Positions 23,651-33,335 of a stretch of 64,000 nt of DNA are shown one piece after another (the first letter of the stretch is position 1; each line of letters starts with the position of its first letter). A program made the position numbers and the translations under genes. Where the stretch lies: positions 1-64,000 of the forward strand of contig WGCY01000041.1 in assembly GCA_015493525.1 (NCBI GenBank), read 5' to 3'. This DNA is from Bacteroidales bacterium. Its GTDB lineage: Bacteria; Bacteroidota; Bacteroidia; Bacteroidales; F082. The notes under the pieces are model-generated. The model did not search any database, had not been told where the DNA came from, and saw only the letters and a program-made list of their open reading frames with translations.

Positions 23651-26449
23651 ATGATGAAAAAATCACTTTACCTATTGGGCTTATTTCTGTTTTTGTACTT
23701 TCCCGTACATGCCCAAAAACTGTCGGATACGCTTACGCCTAACCCTCAGGTACTGATAGGCAAACTCGCCAACGGGCTTACCTATTATATTCAACACAAC
23801 GAGAAACCGAAAAACAGGGTTACTTTCCGGTTGGTTGTCAATGCCGGTTCTATTTGTGAAACCAACGACCAGCAAGGCCTTGCCCATGTTACTGAGCACC
23901 TTTGTTTTAATGGGAGCAAACATTTTAAAAAATCAGACCTGATTAGTTTCATTCAGGCCAGCGGGGTGAAATTTGGTGTCCATTTGAATGCCCAGACATC
24001 CTTTGATGAAACCATCTACAAATTGCAGATGCCATCGGACCGTCCAAGTTTGCTGGACAGTGCCATGCTGGTACTTGAAGACTGGGCACACAATGTGTCG
24101 TTAAGAGATACCACCATCGACAAAGTCCGGAAAGTGGTAAAAGAGGAGTGGCGGGGAGACCTTGGTGCCGGCGAGCGGATGAGAAACAAATACCTTCCTG
24201 TTATTTTGAAGGGTTCGCGCTATGCCGATCGGGTTCCCATCGGAAAGATAGATGTGATTGATACGGCACATTACGCTACCGTCAAGCGATTTTATCACGA
24301 TTGGTACCGCCCTGATTTAATGGCTGTTTTTGTGGTAGGCGATGCCAATGTAAAAGAGATGCAAAAGCTTATTGAGAAACACTTCTCGGATATCCCCAAT
24401 CCGAAAAATGAAAAGAAAAGGATTATATATGGTGTCCCCGACAATAAAAAACCGTTAATTGCCATAGCAACAGATCCGGAAGCAACTACCAACCAGGTGG
24501 TTATCTTTTATAAACATCCGCGCCATATCAGCAATACCGTCGGCTATTTCAGGAATGAACTGAAGACACAACTTTTTAATGCAATGATGAGTTCGCGGTT
24601 GAACGAGATTGCCCAAAAACCAACAGCACCATTTATGTATGCAGCCGCTGGCGATGCGCCTTTTATTGGCCGCACAACCAATGCCTATACCGGTTTTGCC
24701 GTTGCCAAAGATAACGAGATAGGTGCTTCACTAAAAGTATTGCTCAACGAGAACAAGCGGGTCAAAGAATACGGATTTACGCCCACAGAGTTGGAAAGAC
24801 AAAAAAAGAACCTGTTGCGACAATACCAGCAACAATTTAATGAAAAAGGCAAAATCCCTTCGGTAAGGCTGATTCGGGGGTACATTCAGAATTTCCTCAC
24901 AGGGGAACCCATTCCCGGAGTGGCAGAAGAGTATGACCTGGCAAAAAAACTCGTTCCTTCCATTTCGCTGAAAGAGATGGACCAGCTTTCCCATCAATTG
25001 ATTACGGACACAAACAGGGTAGTGCTGATAACCGCACCACAGAAAAAAGGTGTAAAAGTTCCTTCCAAAGCAGATGTGATGGCTATTTTGGCTGCTGAAA
25101 AAACCGTTCAGCTGAAACCTTATGTGGACAAGTTCCTGCGTGCCCCGTTAATTGGCCATAAGATTGTTCCGGGAAAAATTGTTTCTACGCAAAAAGTGGG
25201 CAACCTGTACGATAAATGGACATTGAGCAATGGTATGGTTGTGTTTGTGAAAACCACGGATTTTAAAAATGACCAGGTACTTTATCATGCTTATCACCTC
25301 GGAGGTACTTCCCTGATTCCCGACAACAAAGTAGTTGTTACCCGTGTGTTTGGCAGTGTGATTGAACAAAGCGGGGTCGGCCCGTTTAGCGGTGTGAATT
25401 TAGAGAAAAAGCTTACCGGCAAAATCGTCAGCCTCAGTCCATTCCTGCATAGGCTTGATGTGGGGTTTGATGGCAGTGCCAGCCCTAAAGATTTAGAGAC
25501 ATTGTTAAAATTGCAATATCTCTATTTCACATCGCCCCGGCAGGACAAGGACATCTTCAAAAAAGTGATGGAAGACCAGAAAAACCTGGTTAAGCATTTG
25601 GGGGCAAACCCGCGGATGGTTTTCTATGACTCCCTTTCGCGCGCCATGTCCATGCATTCTCCACGTGTAATTGTTATCCCTACGCTGGCACAGCTTGACG
25701 GAATAAGCCAACAAGATATTTACAACATTTACAAAGAACAATTTGAACCCGCTGCCGGATATCAGGTATTTTTTGTTGGAAATGTCAACGAAAAAACGTT
25801 AAAACCATTGGTGGAGAAATACCTTGCCAGTATTCCGGCCGGTGCGGGGCCAAAGAGCTGGAAAGATGTGGAACCCGGGTTCCCCAAAGGAAAAACCATC
25901 GTAAACGTAAATATGGGACAGGCACCTCAAAGTACTGTGGCCATGGTGATGAAAGGCCGGTACAAATATAATTTTGAGAACAATGTAAAAATGAATGTAC
26001 TGGTAGGTGCACTAAACATTGAAATGCTGAACAAGCTGCGCATAGAAGAACGGAAAATTTATGGCGTGTATGTATCCCCCACGCTCAGCAAGTTGCCCAA
26101 AGAAGAATATACGCTGCTCATGGGATTCGGATGTGCACCGCAAAATGTGGATGGCCTGGTAAAATCGGCCCTTGGCGTATTTGAAAAATTCCGTAAAAAC
26201 GGGGCAGATGCCGCCACCATGAAAAAGGTGAAAGAGACTGCCATTAGGACAAGACAGAGTGCCGTCCGTACCAACAAGTATTGGCTGAACCAGATAGTCG
26301 ATGCTGATTTTTACGGCAATAAGATTCCTTCACTTCAGGAATATACTACGGCAGTAAAGGCGGTTACACCTGCTGACGTGAAAAAAATGGCCAGGAAATA
26401 TACTGACCCCGATCATTATGTGCTCGGTGTTTTGAAACCTAAAAAATAA
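23651..26449 (+). CDS. M16 family zinc metalloprotease
   Basis: 932 residues with a signal peptide (LYLLGLFLFLYFPVHA). It is a two-halved pitrilysin/PqqL-like protein: the first half has the inverted zinc motif HVTEH (79-83) and the third ligand glutamate in VVKEEWRGD (165-166); the second half (from about 500) is the inactive partner domain. It would degrade peptides in the periplasm. The canonical H-F-x-E-H has Val-Thr inside, still within HxxEH. ATG 23651 and ATG 23654 are both possible. The 215 bp upstream contain no recognised promoter box or gene. Confidence 0.9.
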   Translation: MMKKSLYLLGLFLFLYFPVHAQKLSDTLTPNPQVLIGKLANGLTYYIQHNEKPKNRVTFRLVVNAGSICETNDQQGLAHVTEHLCFNGSKHFKKSDLISFIQASGVKFGVHLNAQTSFDETIYKLQMPSDRPSLLDSAMLVLEDWAHNVSLRDTTIDKVRKVVKEEWRGDLGAGERMRNKYLPVILKGSRYADRVPIGKIDVIDTAHYATVKRFYHDWYRPDLMAVFVVGDANVKEMQKLIEKHFSDIPNPKNEKKRIIYGVPDNKKPLIAIATDPEATTNQVVIFYKHPRHISNTVGYFRNELKTQLFNAMMSSRLNEIAQKPTAPFMYAAAGDAPFIGRTTNAYTGFAVAKDNEIGASLKVLLNENKRVKEYGFTPTELERQKKNLLRQYQQQFNEKGKIPSVRLIRGYIQNFLTGEPIPGVAEEYDLAKKLVPSISLKEMDQLSHQLITDTNRVVLITAPQKKGVKVPSKADVMAILAAEKTVQLKPYVDKFLRAPLIGHKIVPGKIVSTQKVGNLYDKWTLSNGMVVFVKTTDFKNDQVLYHAYHLGGTSLIPDNKVVVTRVFGSVIEQSGVGPFSGVNLEKKLTGKIVSLSPFLHRLDVGFDGSASPKDLETLLKLQYLYFTSPRQDKDIFKKVMEDQKNLVKHLGANPRMVFYDSLSRAMSMHSPRVIVIPTLAQLDGISQQDIYNIYKEQFEPAAGYQVFFVGNVNEKTLKPLVEKYLASIPAGAGPKSWKDVEPGFPKGKTIVNVNMGQAPQSTVAMVMKGRYKYNFENNVKMNVLVGALNIEMLNKLRIEERKIYGVYVSPTLSKLPKEEYTLLMGFGCAPQNVDGLVKSALGVFEKFRKNGADAATMKKVKETAIRTRQSAVRTNKYWLNQIVDADFYGNKIPSLQEYTTAVKAVTPADVKKMARKYTDPDHYVLGVLKPKK

Positions 26450-26539
26450 GAGTGGCTGTTCCTGTTATGGCAGCCCCGACCTTGTGTTTGAACTGTCAAC
26501 GGTTCTGTTGTTTGAGGGTGTCTAAAAGGATAGTTTTGA

Positions 26540-26648
26540 AGGTTCACGCTAAAAGTGTAAAGGTTCCGCAAAGCGCGCAAATCATTTTGCTTTAATGATT
26601 TAAGTTTGCGTTCTCTGCGTTAAAGTTTTGCGCACTTTGCGTGAACCT
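26540..26648. repeat. Long imperfect palindrome, TTCACGC/GCGTGAA family
   Basis: AGGTTCACGC (26540-26549) and GCGTGAACCT (26639-26648) are exact inverted arms. Inside, AAAGCGCGCAAA matches TTTGCGCACTTT with one mismatch and ATCATT/AATGAT forms the tip. A second member lies at 51094-51196. It fills the gap between the convergent M16 and RND genes. Confidence 0.8.
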
Positions 26649-26708
26649 CCTTTTTTGAACAGCCTCAAAACAGGTTTTTCAATAACTTTTGCTGATGACA
26701 CCGGGTTT

Positions 26709-29700
26709 TTACATTTTCTTCCCAAACCACCGTTTCATGGCCACTTTCCCCGAATAAAGCGCATGGTACATGGAGGGGACAATCACCAGTGTCAGGAAGG
26801 TGGCAAAGGTCAGCCCGAAGATAACCGTCCACGACATGGGGCCCCAGAAAGCGGTGTTGTCACCACCAAAAAACAGTTGGGGATTGAAATTCTTCATCAA
26901 AGTGATAAAATTGATGTTCAGTCCCACGGCCAGCGGAATTAATCCCAGCACGGTGGTAATGGCCGTCAGCAGTACCGGGCGCAGCCGTGTTTTCCCGGCT
27001 TCCACAATACATTCCATGGCTATGGGCATGGGAAGTTCATCCTCCTCGGCGATGCCCATTTCTTTTTTCTTGCGGAGTTTTACCAACCCGATGTAATCAA
27101 TCAAAACGATGGCATTGTTTACTACCACACCGGCCAGCGAAACCAATCCGATGCCCGTCATGAGCACCACAAAATCCATGTGGAACGTGGCCAGCCCGCC
27201 GAATACCCCGATGGTACTCAAAATGACGCTGAACATAATAATGGAAGGCTTCACGAAAGAGTTAAACTGGCTCACCAGAATAATCATAATCAGGGCCAGG
27301 GCAATCAGCATGGCACGCATGAGAAAATTAGCTGCGTCGGCCTGCGCTTTTTGCTCGCCCGTAAGGCTGAATTGATATCCGGCAGGCATGGGATAACCTT
27401 TAAGCAGTTTTTTAATCTGCGCATTGATTTCATTGGCATTGTAGCCTTTTATCACATTGGAATGCAGGGTGATAACGCGTTTGCGGTCGATACGGGTAAT
27501 GGCTCCGTAAGTAGAACCGTATTTGTAGTCGGCAACAGCCGAGACAGGTACCTGAATAATCCTGCCCGAAGATTGTGAGCGGAATGTAATGCGCTGGTTC
27601 ATAAGGTCGGAGATATTATACCGGTACTTGTCTGCCAGCATCATACGGATTTTGTATTCGTCTTCGCCCTGTTTAAAATCCGAAATATCTTTCCCGAAAA
27701 GGGCGGTCCGGATGGCATCACCTATTTGTCCAGTTGAAAGGCCGAAGCGACGGGCTTTGTCACGGTTTATCTTCACCACAAGTTCCGGTTTGCCCACATT
27801 CAGATCCATGGTGAGGCCCTCAATTCCGGGAATATTCTTACTGTTGATCAACGCTTTAATGCTATCGGTAACATAAAGCAAGGTGGAAAATTCTTTCCCG
27901 CTAATTTCAATATTAATGGGATAGCCCACGGGTGGCCCTTCCCGTTGTTTTTCGAGAGAGATGTTGACACCCGGATATTTCCCAATCAGGCTGTCGGACA
28001 GCCTCCGCATAATGGTAAAGGTGTTAATCCCATGGCGGTTCTGAAAATCCACAAAGTTGATGGTGATGATGCCTTTGTTGGGGGCACCGCCTCGGCTGGT
28101 AAAGCCTTCGTTTTGCCCCACGGCACCTTTCCCGGTAACGGTCAGCACCGATTTTACGATATTCATATCAGGCCGGATAAGGCGGTAAACTTCTGCCTGT
28201 ATCACCTGCATGGTGGAGTCGGAAACCCTGATGTCGGTACTTATGGGCATCTCGGCAATCACATTGATGAGCTTTGGCTGCGAGGAAGGGAAAAAATCCA
28301 CCTTAGGCTTGCTCCCAAAATAAAATCCAATGGTCAGGAACATGAGGACAAAAGTGCCGGCAATCATCCAGTAAGCATTATTTTTTCGGATGGCAAACCG
28401 GATAAATTTCAGGTAGGTGTTCTCCAGCCATACCAGAAAGACTTTTTGAAACCAGATGGCCAATCGCGTAAGGAAAAGCAGGTTCAGCAGCCCCAGAGTG
28501 GCGGCAGCCACCATCAGCGAGCCGACAATATTCCATTTGGCCACAAAAGCGATTACCGCAAGAAGGACAAACATGGCTGCCAGCCGAAGGCTTCTTTTTG
28601 TCCTGGGCAACGGGTTGTTGTCGCCGGGCTTATAAAAATCCACAAAAAGAACGGGAACAATCACCAGGGCATTAAAGAGGGAGGCAGTCAGCACGACGAT
28701 AAGCGTAATGGGCAAGTATCTCATAAATTCGCCCATAATGCTGTGCCAGAAAACCAGCGGCAGAAAGGCGGCCAGGGTAGTTGCCGTTGACGAGATGATG
28801 GGCATGGCCACTTCGCCCACGCCTTGTCTCGCCGCCTCCTTAACGGGATAGCCGCGCTGAACAAACCGGTAAATATTTTCGGTAACCACAATGGCGTTGT
28901 CCACCAGCATCCCCAACGCAAGGATTAAGCCAAACAAAACCATCATATTGATTTTGTAATTGGCTATTCCCATCACCATAAAGGCAATGAGCATGGACAT
29001 GGGAATGGAAAAACCGACAATGAGCGAATTGCGTGTGCCCAAAAAGAGGAACAAGATGGCCACCACAAAGATTATCCCCATGATGATGCTGTTCTCCAGG
29101 TTGTTAATCTGTTTTTTTACCTTGTCCGACTGGTCGTTGGTGATGGTGATTTTCAGGTTATTGGGGATAAGTTTTGTTTTCCGGGCATCTTTCAGGATTT
29201 GAAAAACCTGAGAAGTGGTGGAGAGGAGGTTTTCGCCACTTTTTTTCACCACCTGCAGGGTAACTACCGGCTGTTTGTCGAGGTGAGAATAGCTGTCACG
29301 CTCTTTAAAACCATATTTTACCGTAGCGATATCGCGCATATAGACGATGTGGCCCTTATCGCGTTTTACAATAATATTGGCAATCTGTTTCGGGTCTTTA
29401 AATTCACCGATAATCCGTACCGACCGGTCAATATTTCCGATTTTGGCTTCCCCGCCGGAGATGGACATATTCTCAAATTTCACGGCATTTTCCACATCGG
29501 TAAAGCTTACCTGCATGGCTGCCATTTTGAAAGGGTCCAGGAAAATCTTCACTTCTCTGTCGGTAATGCCGGTGATGTTTACTTTGGAAACTTCATAAAT
29601 GGATTCAAATTCATCTTTCAAATTGTTGGCATACCCTTTCAGTTCGCTGAGGCTGAAGTTTCCCGAAAGGTTTACGTTGATAACCGGGAATTCGGAAATA

Positions 29701-30140
29701 TCAATATCGGTAACCTGCGGGTCGCTGGGCAGGTCATCGGGCAGGTCTTTTTTCGCCTTGTCCACCGCATCTTTTATGTCGTCCAATGCCTTGCGAATAT
29801 CCACATTCGTGTGAAACTCAATAAAAATACTGGAAGCATCCTGGGCGGAAATTGAGGTCATTTTTTTGATGCCTTTCACCGACTCAATTTGTTTTTCCAG
29901 CGGACGGGTAACGAGATTTTCCATATCGATGGGCGGATTGCCCGGGTATATGGTCTGCACCATAACCGTGGGAATCTTAATGTCGGGAAACAACTCCTTT
30001 GGCAACGACACGTAGGCAATAAACCCGAAAATTATGGTTGCCACAGTAAAGAGATAGACGGTGTTTTTATTGTTGATAGCCCAGGTAGAGAGTTTAAAAT
30101 CCCTGATAACCTTGTCTGTTTTTTCCTTTTTGGTATGCAT
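26709..30140 (-). CDS. RND efflux transporter permease (HAE1/AcrB type)
   Basis: 1143 residues; inner-membrane proton/drug antiporter. RND marks: SLPKELFPDIKIPTV at the first periplasmic entrance, ALGMLVDNAIVVTENI in TM4 with the proton-relay aspartate, and LVSLAGVVVNNAIVLIDY in TM10. About 100 residues longer than E. coli AcrB; part of the excess is two extra hydrophobic segments after TM6 (AAMFVLLAVIAFVA and GSLMVAAATLGLLNLLFL). It is the last gene of the TolC-TetR-MFP-RND operon, 50 bp after the adaptor gene. Confidence 0.93.
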   Translation of the reverse strand: MHTKKEKTDKVIRDFKLSTWAINNKNTVYLFTVATIIFGFIAYVSLPKELFPDIKIPTVMVQTIYPGNPPIDMENLVTRPLEKQIESVKGIKKMTSISAQDASSIFIEFHTNVDIRKALDDIKDAVDKAKKDLPDDLPSDPQVTDIDISEFPVINVNLSGNFSLSELKGYANNLKDEFESIYEVSKVNITGITDREVKIFLDPFKMAAMQVSFTDVENAVKFENMSISGGEAKIGNIDRSVRIIGEFKDPKQIANIIVKRDKGHIVYMRDIATVKYGFKERDSYSHLDKQPVVTLQVVKKSGENLLSTTSQVFQILKDARKTKLIPNNLKITITNDQSDKVKKQINNLENSIIMGIIFVVAILFLFLGTRNSLIVGFSIPMSMLIAFMVMGIANYKINMMVLFGLILALGMLVDNAIVVTENIYRFVQRGYPVKEAARQGVGEVAMPIISSTATTLAAFLPLVFWHSIMGEFMRYLPITLIVVLTASLFNALVIVPVLFVDFYKPGDNNPLPRTKRSLRLAAMFVLLAVIAFVAKWNIVGSLMVAAATLGLLNLLFLTRLAIWFQKVFLVWLENTYLKFIRFAIRKNNAYWMIAGTFVLMFLTIGFYFGSKPKVDFFPSSQPKLINVIAEMPISTDIRVSDSTMQVIQAEVYRLIRPDMNIVKSVLTVTGKGAVGQNEGFTSRGGAPNKGIITINFVDFQNRHGINTFTIMRRLSDSLIGKYPGVNISLEKQREGPPVGYPINIEISGKEFSTLLYVTDSIKALINSKNIPGIEGLTMDLNVGKPELVVKINRDKARRFGLSTGQIGDAIRTALFGKDISDFKQGEDEYKIRMMLADKYRYNISDLMNQRITFRSQSSGRIIQVPVSAVADYKYGSTYGAITRIDRKRVITLHSNVIKGYNANEINAQIKKLLKGYPMPAGYQFSLTGEQKAQADAANFLMRAMLIALALIMIILVSQFNSFVKPSIIMFSVILSTIGVFGGLATFHMDFVVLMTGIGLVSLAGVVVNNAIVLIDYIGLVKLRKKKEMGIAEEDELPMPIAMECIVEAGKTRLRPVLLTAITTVLGLIPLAVGLNINFITLMKNFNPQLFFGGDNTAFWGPMSWTVIFGLTFATFLTLVIVPSMYHALYSGKVAMKRWFGKKM

Positions 30141-30189
30141 ACTTCACAAATTAAAAAAGCTTTGTATTTTGGTTTGCCTCAGCAGAAAA

Positions 30190-31326
30190 CTATTTCCGGA
30201 TATTTAAGACGGAACCATCTGATACGTTGTTATATCCTTGTGTTATAATGGTTTCGCCCGCTTTCAGGCCACTTATCACTTCTGTTTCCTTCTGAAAGGA
30301 TTTTCCAATTTTCACGTAACGCTTTTGTGCGATTTTATTACCGTTTTCGGCAACAGCCACATACAGGTAATATCCCTCAATGTCTTCGCGAATGACAAAG
30401 GAAGGGACCACAATAGCCCGGGGATTGGTATAATCTTTTATCCGGATAATGGCCAGTAGATTAGGTTTCAGCAGCTGTTTCGGATTGTTTATTTTCAGCT
30501 GAAGTTTAAATGTCCGGCTTTGTTTATTGATGACTTTTCCGATACGGTACACCTTTTTGTGCAACACGATAGCAGGGAAAGCCGGAAAACGAACCTCCAC
30601 GGGATCGCCTTCGTGAATAATGGGCAGGTAAGCTTCCGATATCCGGGCATTTACATAAAGCTTTTGGAGGTTTACCACATGAAAAATTCGTTGTCCGGGC
30701 AGGGCCATCTCACCAACTTTCATATCGATGGCATCCACATAGCCGTCGATGGGCGACTTGATAAACGTGCGTTGATACTGTGTTTGCAGCGTTTTAAGCT
30801 TGTTTTGCAGCGTTTCGAAATTTGTCTTTGCCTGCAGGTATTGCAGCTCCGAGCCGATGTGTTTTTCCCAAAGCGATGCTTGTTTTTTATAAGTGAAAGA
30901 AGCCATTTCGAGGGAGGTCTTTAATTCGCGGATGTTATCCTGGATGATGTCCGAATTGAGTTGGGCCAGCAACTCGCCTTTTTTCACACGGTCGCCCTCG
31001 TTCACCGTTATTTTATCGACCTGGCCATTTACTTCGGGGCTAATGTAAGCTTCATGTACACTTTCTATTTCGGCAGATGCATCAAAAAAATGGTTGAAAA
31101 CCACCGGCTGCAACTGCTGAATATTGACGGTAACTTTTCGCCCGGCTGTTACCAGTTTATCTTTGTTTTCTTTGCTTAACTTTTGCTGTAATGCATCAAT
31201 TTTTTTGTTGATGATTGTTGCCTGTTTTTGGTATGCAATAATCTGTTTCTCAATTTCCGGCTGATTCTGGTGGGTGCATCCTGCAAAAACCAACAACGTA
31301 ACGATAATTAAAAGGTATTTTTTCAT
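30190..31326 (-). CDS. RND periplasmic adaptor (membrane fusion protein)
   Basis: 378 residues. Lipoprotein signal with VFAGC; a coiled coil near 20-60 and another at about 140-185 make the hairpin; the lipoyl halves are AYISPEVNGQVDKITVNEGDRVKKG and FIKSPIDGYVDAIDMKVGE (each under family consensus). The C-terminus is the beta-barrel and membrane-proximal domain. It links the RND pump to the TolC-like channel. The gene starts 13 bp after the TetR gene. Confidence 0.92.
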   Translation of the reverse strand: MKKYLLIIVTLLVFAGCTHQNQPEIEKQIIAYQKQATIINKKIDALQQKLSKENKDKLVTAGRKVTVNIQQLQPVVFNHFFDASAEIESVHEAYISPEVNGQVDKITVNEGDRVKKGELLAQLNSDIIQDNIRELKTSLEMASFTYKKQASLWEKHIGSELQYLQAKTNFETLQNKLKTLQTQYQRTFIKSPIDGYVDAIDMKVGEMALPGQRIFHVVNLQKLYVNARISEAYLPIIHEGDPVEVRFPAFPAIVLHKKVYRIGKVINKQSRTFKLQLKINNPKQLLKPNLLAIIRIKDYTNPRAIVVPSFVIREDIEGYYLYVAVAENGNKIAQKRYVKIGKSFQKETEVISGLKAGETIITQGYNNVSDGSVLNIRK

Positions 31327-31339
31327 CTGTTTGAATGTT

Positions 31340-31954
31340 TTATTTTAAAGTCTTTAATTCCTGTGCATGTTCTTTTAAATAGGCCAGCCCTTTTTCGCTC
31401 AGAATGCCATATAAATGGTAAAAGAACATCTCCATAAAAAGTTTTTGTGAGAAGATTTCCTCGTGGGTAAAGAGGTCGCTTTCGGGAAGGCTTTCAATAC
31501 GTAAAAGGTACAAACGTGAAATGAAATCTTCGTTTAGCTCCGGGCGAAAGAACCCCTCTTTTTTCCCCCTTTTCAGATTGGCCAGCGTATTTTCTATGAT
31601 ACCGTGCCGTTTTCGTTCTTTCACACGGTTGTAAACTTTCGGATAGTATTTTTTCAGGTCGAACTCAAGGGAAGGGTTGAAGTCTTTGATAATGCTCAGG
31701 TAATATTTAAAGATAAAGAGCAGCTCCTCCACGGCATTCTCCCGGCCTTTTTTTTGCAGGGCAAAAAGATCTGTTTTTTCCTTTATCATACTATCCACCA
31801 CATCGCTGACCAGCTCCGATTTGTCCGAGAAATACGCGTAAAGGGTTTTCTTGGAAATGCCGAGTTCGCGGGCCACATCATCCATGGTAATACTTTTGAT
31901 GCCGTATTTGTTGTATAGTCTGGCCACTCCTGAAATAATTTCCTGTTTTTTCAT
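31340..31954 (-). CDS. TetR-family regulator of the efflux operon
   Basis: 204 residues. The N-terminal helix-turn-helix reads YGIKSITMDDVARELG, then SKKTLYAYFSDK, a standard TetR DNA-binding domain; the remainder is a helical ligand domain. It sits inside the operon, between TolC (13 bp) and the adaptor gene (13 bp), so it is likely an autoregulated repressor of the pump. Ligand unknown. Confidence 0.92.
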   Translation of the reverse strand: MKKQEIISGVARLYNKYGIKSITMDDVARELGISKKTLYAYFSDKSELVSDVVDSMIKEKTDLFALQKKGRENAVEELLFIFKYYLSIIKDFNPSLEFDLKKYYPKVYNRVKERKRHGIIENTLANLKRGKKEGFFRPELNEDFISRLYLLRIESLPESDLFTHEEIFSQKLFMEMFFYHLYGILSEKGLAYLKEHAQELKTLK

Positions 31955-31967
31955 AACGATGTGTTTA

Positions 31968-33335
31968 TTATTGTGCTTTTGTTAAGAGAATCTCCAGTTT
32001 CTCAGCAGATTTCAACAGGTTCAGCCCGGCCGTGATGTAGTCGCTCTCCGCGTTTAGAAACTGGTTGTGCGTATTCAGCAGGTCGAGGCTGGAGGCCGTG
32101 CCATGACTGTATTTTATAGCGGTTTTGCGATAGATTTTCTCGGCTACTTTCCGGTTTTCCATCTTGTTTTTGTAAACGCTGAGCGCATTGTAAAAATCAT
32201 TTTTCAGGGTGTGGAACTGGATGGAAAGCTGGGCTTTGGTTTGTTGTTCCAGGACAAGTGTTTTTTCGTACTCTATTTTGGCTTGTTTAAGCTGGGCACT
32301 TCTTTGTCCGCTGGACAAAATGGGGATGCTCATGGAAATCCCGAAATTAGCACTTTGGTACCATTTCTGTCCCGGTTGAAAAAAGTTCCATACATCGCGC
32401 TGGGCCTGGTTTTGATAATTAAAAACAGCATTGATGGATGGGACAAAGGCCGCTTTGGCCAGTTTTATTTTCAGGCCTTCCAATTTGATGGATGTCTGTA
32501 TCGTCTGGTAATCGATGTTGTTGTTCAGGTTAAAAGTAGCCACCAGCAAGGGATCGTGTGTTTTTTGCCGGATCAGTTCAGGTAATTTTTGTGTCAGCAC
32601 CACACTGTCTTTTTCACCCAGCCCAAGGTAAAATTTTAAATAAGCCTGTGCGATGCTGTATTGGTTTTTGAGAAAAGTATTCGAAGCTTTTAGGTTGGCA
32701 ACCAACAGGTTCAACTGGTCTACATCCACATCTTCGGCCATCCCGGCTTTGTATATTTGTTCTGTTTCGTTTGCCAGCTTTTGGGTAATCCGCAAGGTGG
32801 AATCAACAATGCGCAAACTCTCGGCAGCCGACAATACATTAAAATAGGCATTGGAAACCTGCTCCGTAACAGCCAGCTTATTTTTAAAGAATGTTTTATC
32901 GGTACGCTCCAGGGAGATGCGGGCCGCTTTTAAACCGATAAAATAACGGCCATCAAAAATAAGTTGTTTGACATTGCCATTGAGTGTCCCACTGTAGCGG
33001 GTACCAAATTGAACGGGAATGCCTTCCCCGGGTTTTCCGGCCAGCTCTCCGGGCAAAATAAATACCGGACGGGAAAAGTTATCCCGGTAATCGATGGAGG
33101 CATTCACCTGCGGCAATCCCTGCGCTGTTTGTTCCTTTATTTTCTGCTTGGCTATTTCCAGGTCTTTGCCTGAGTTTATTACCCCGTAATTGTGTACCAT
33201 AGAGTAATCAACTGCCTGGCGAAGTGAAAAATATTTTATATGGGACTTTTGCAGGCTGTCGGCGTTCTGGGCTTTGATGACCCCTGCTGTCGCAAAAAGC
33301 AGAAGTATCAGGTATCCTGTTCGTTTTATTTTCAT
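31968..33335 (-). CDS. TolC-family outer-membrane efflux protein
   Basis: 455 residues with a signal peptide ending at KAQ. Two long alpha-helical repeats of the TolC type are evident, e.g. YFNVLSAAESLRIVDSTL and KNDFYNALSVYKNKMENRK. It forms the outer-membrane channel of the pump. It is the first gene of the operon; a minus-strand TACTTTTG box (33366-33359) lies 23 bp upstream of the start. Confidence 0.92.
   Translation of the reverse strand: MKIKRTGYLILLLFATAGVIKAQNADSLQKSHIKYFSLRQAVDYSMVHNYGVINSGKDLEIAKQKIKEQTAQGLPQVNASIDYRDNFSRPVFILPGELAGKPGEGIPVQFGTRYSGTLNGNVKQLIFDGRYFIGLKAARISLERTDKTFFKNKLAVTEQVSNAYFNVLSAAESLRIVDSTLRITQKLANETEQIYKAGMAEDVDVDQLNLLVANLKASNTFLKNQYSIAQAYLKFYLGLGEKDSVVLTQKLPELIRQKTHDPLLVATFNLNNNIDYQTIQTSIKLEGLKIKLAKAAFVPSINAVFNYQNQAQRDVWNFFQPGQKWYQSANFGISMSIPILSSGQRSAQLKQAKIEYEKTLVLEQQTKAQLSIQFHTLKNDFYNALSVYKNKMENRKVAEKIYRKTAIKYSHGTASSLDLLNTHNQFLNAESDYITAGLNLLKSAEKLEILLTKAQ

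Noticed and set aside
27945-28790. 281-codon plus-strand open frame
   Set aside because: Antisense shadow within the RND permease gene.
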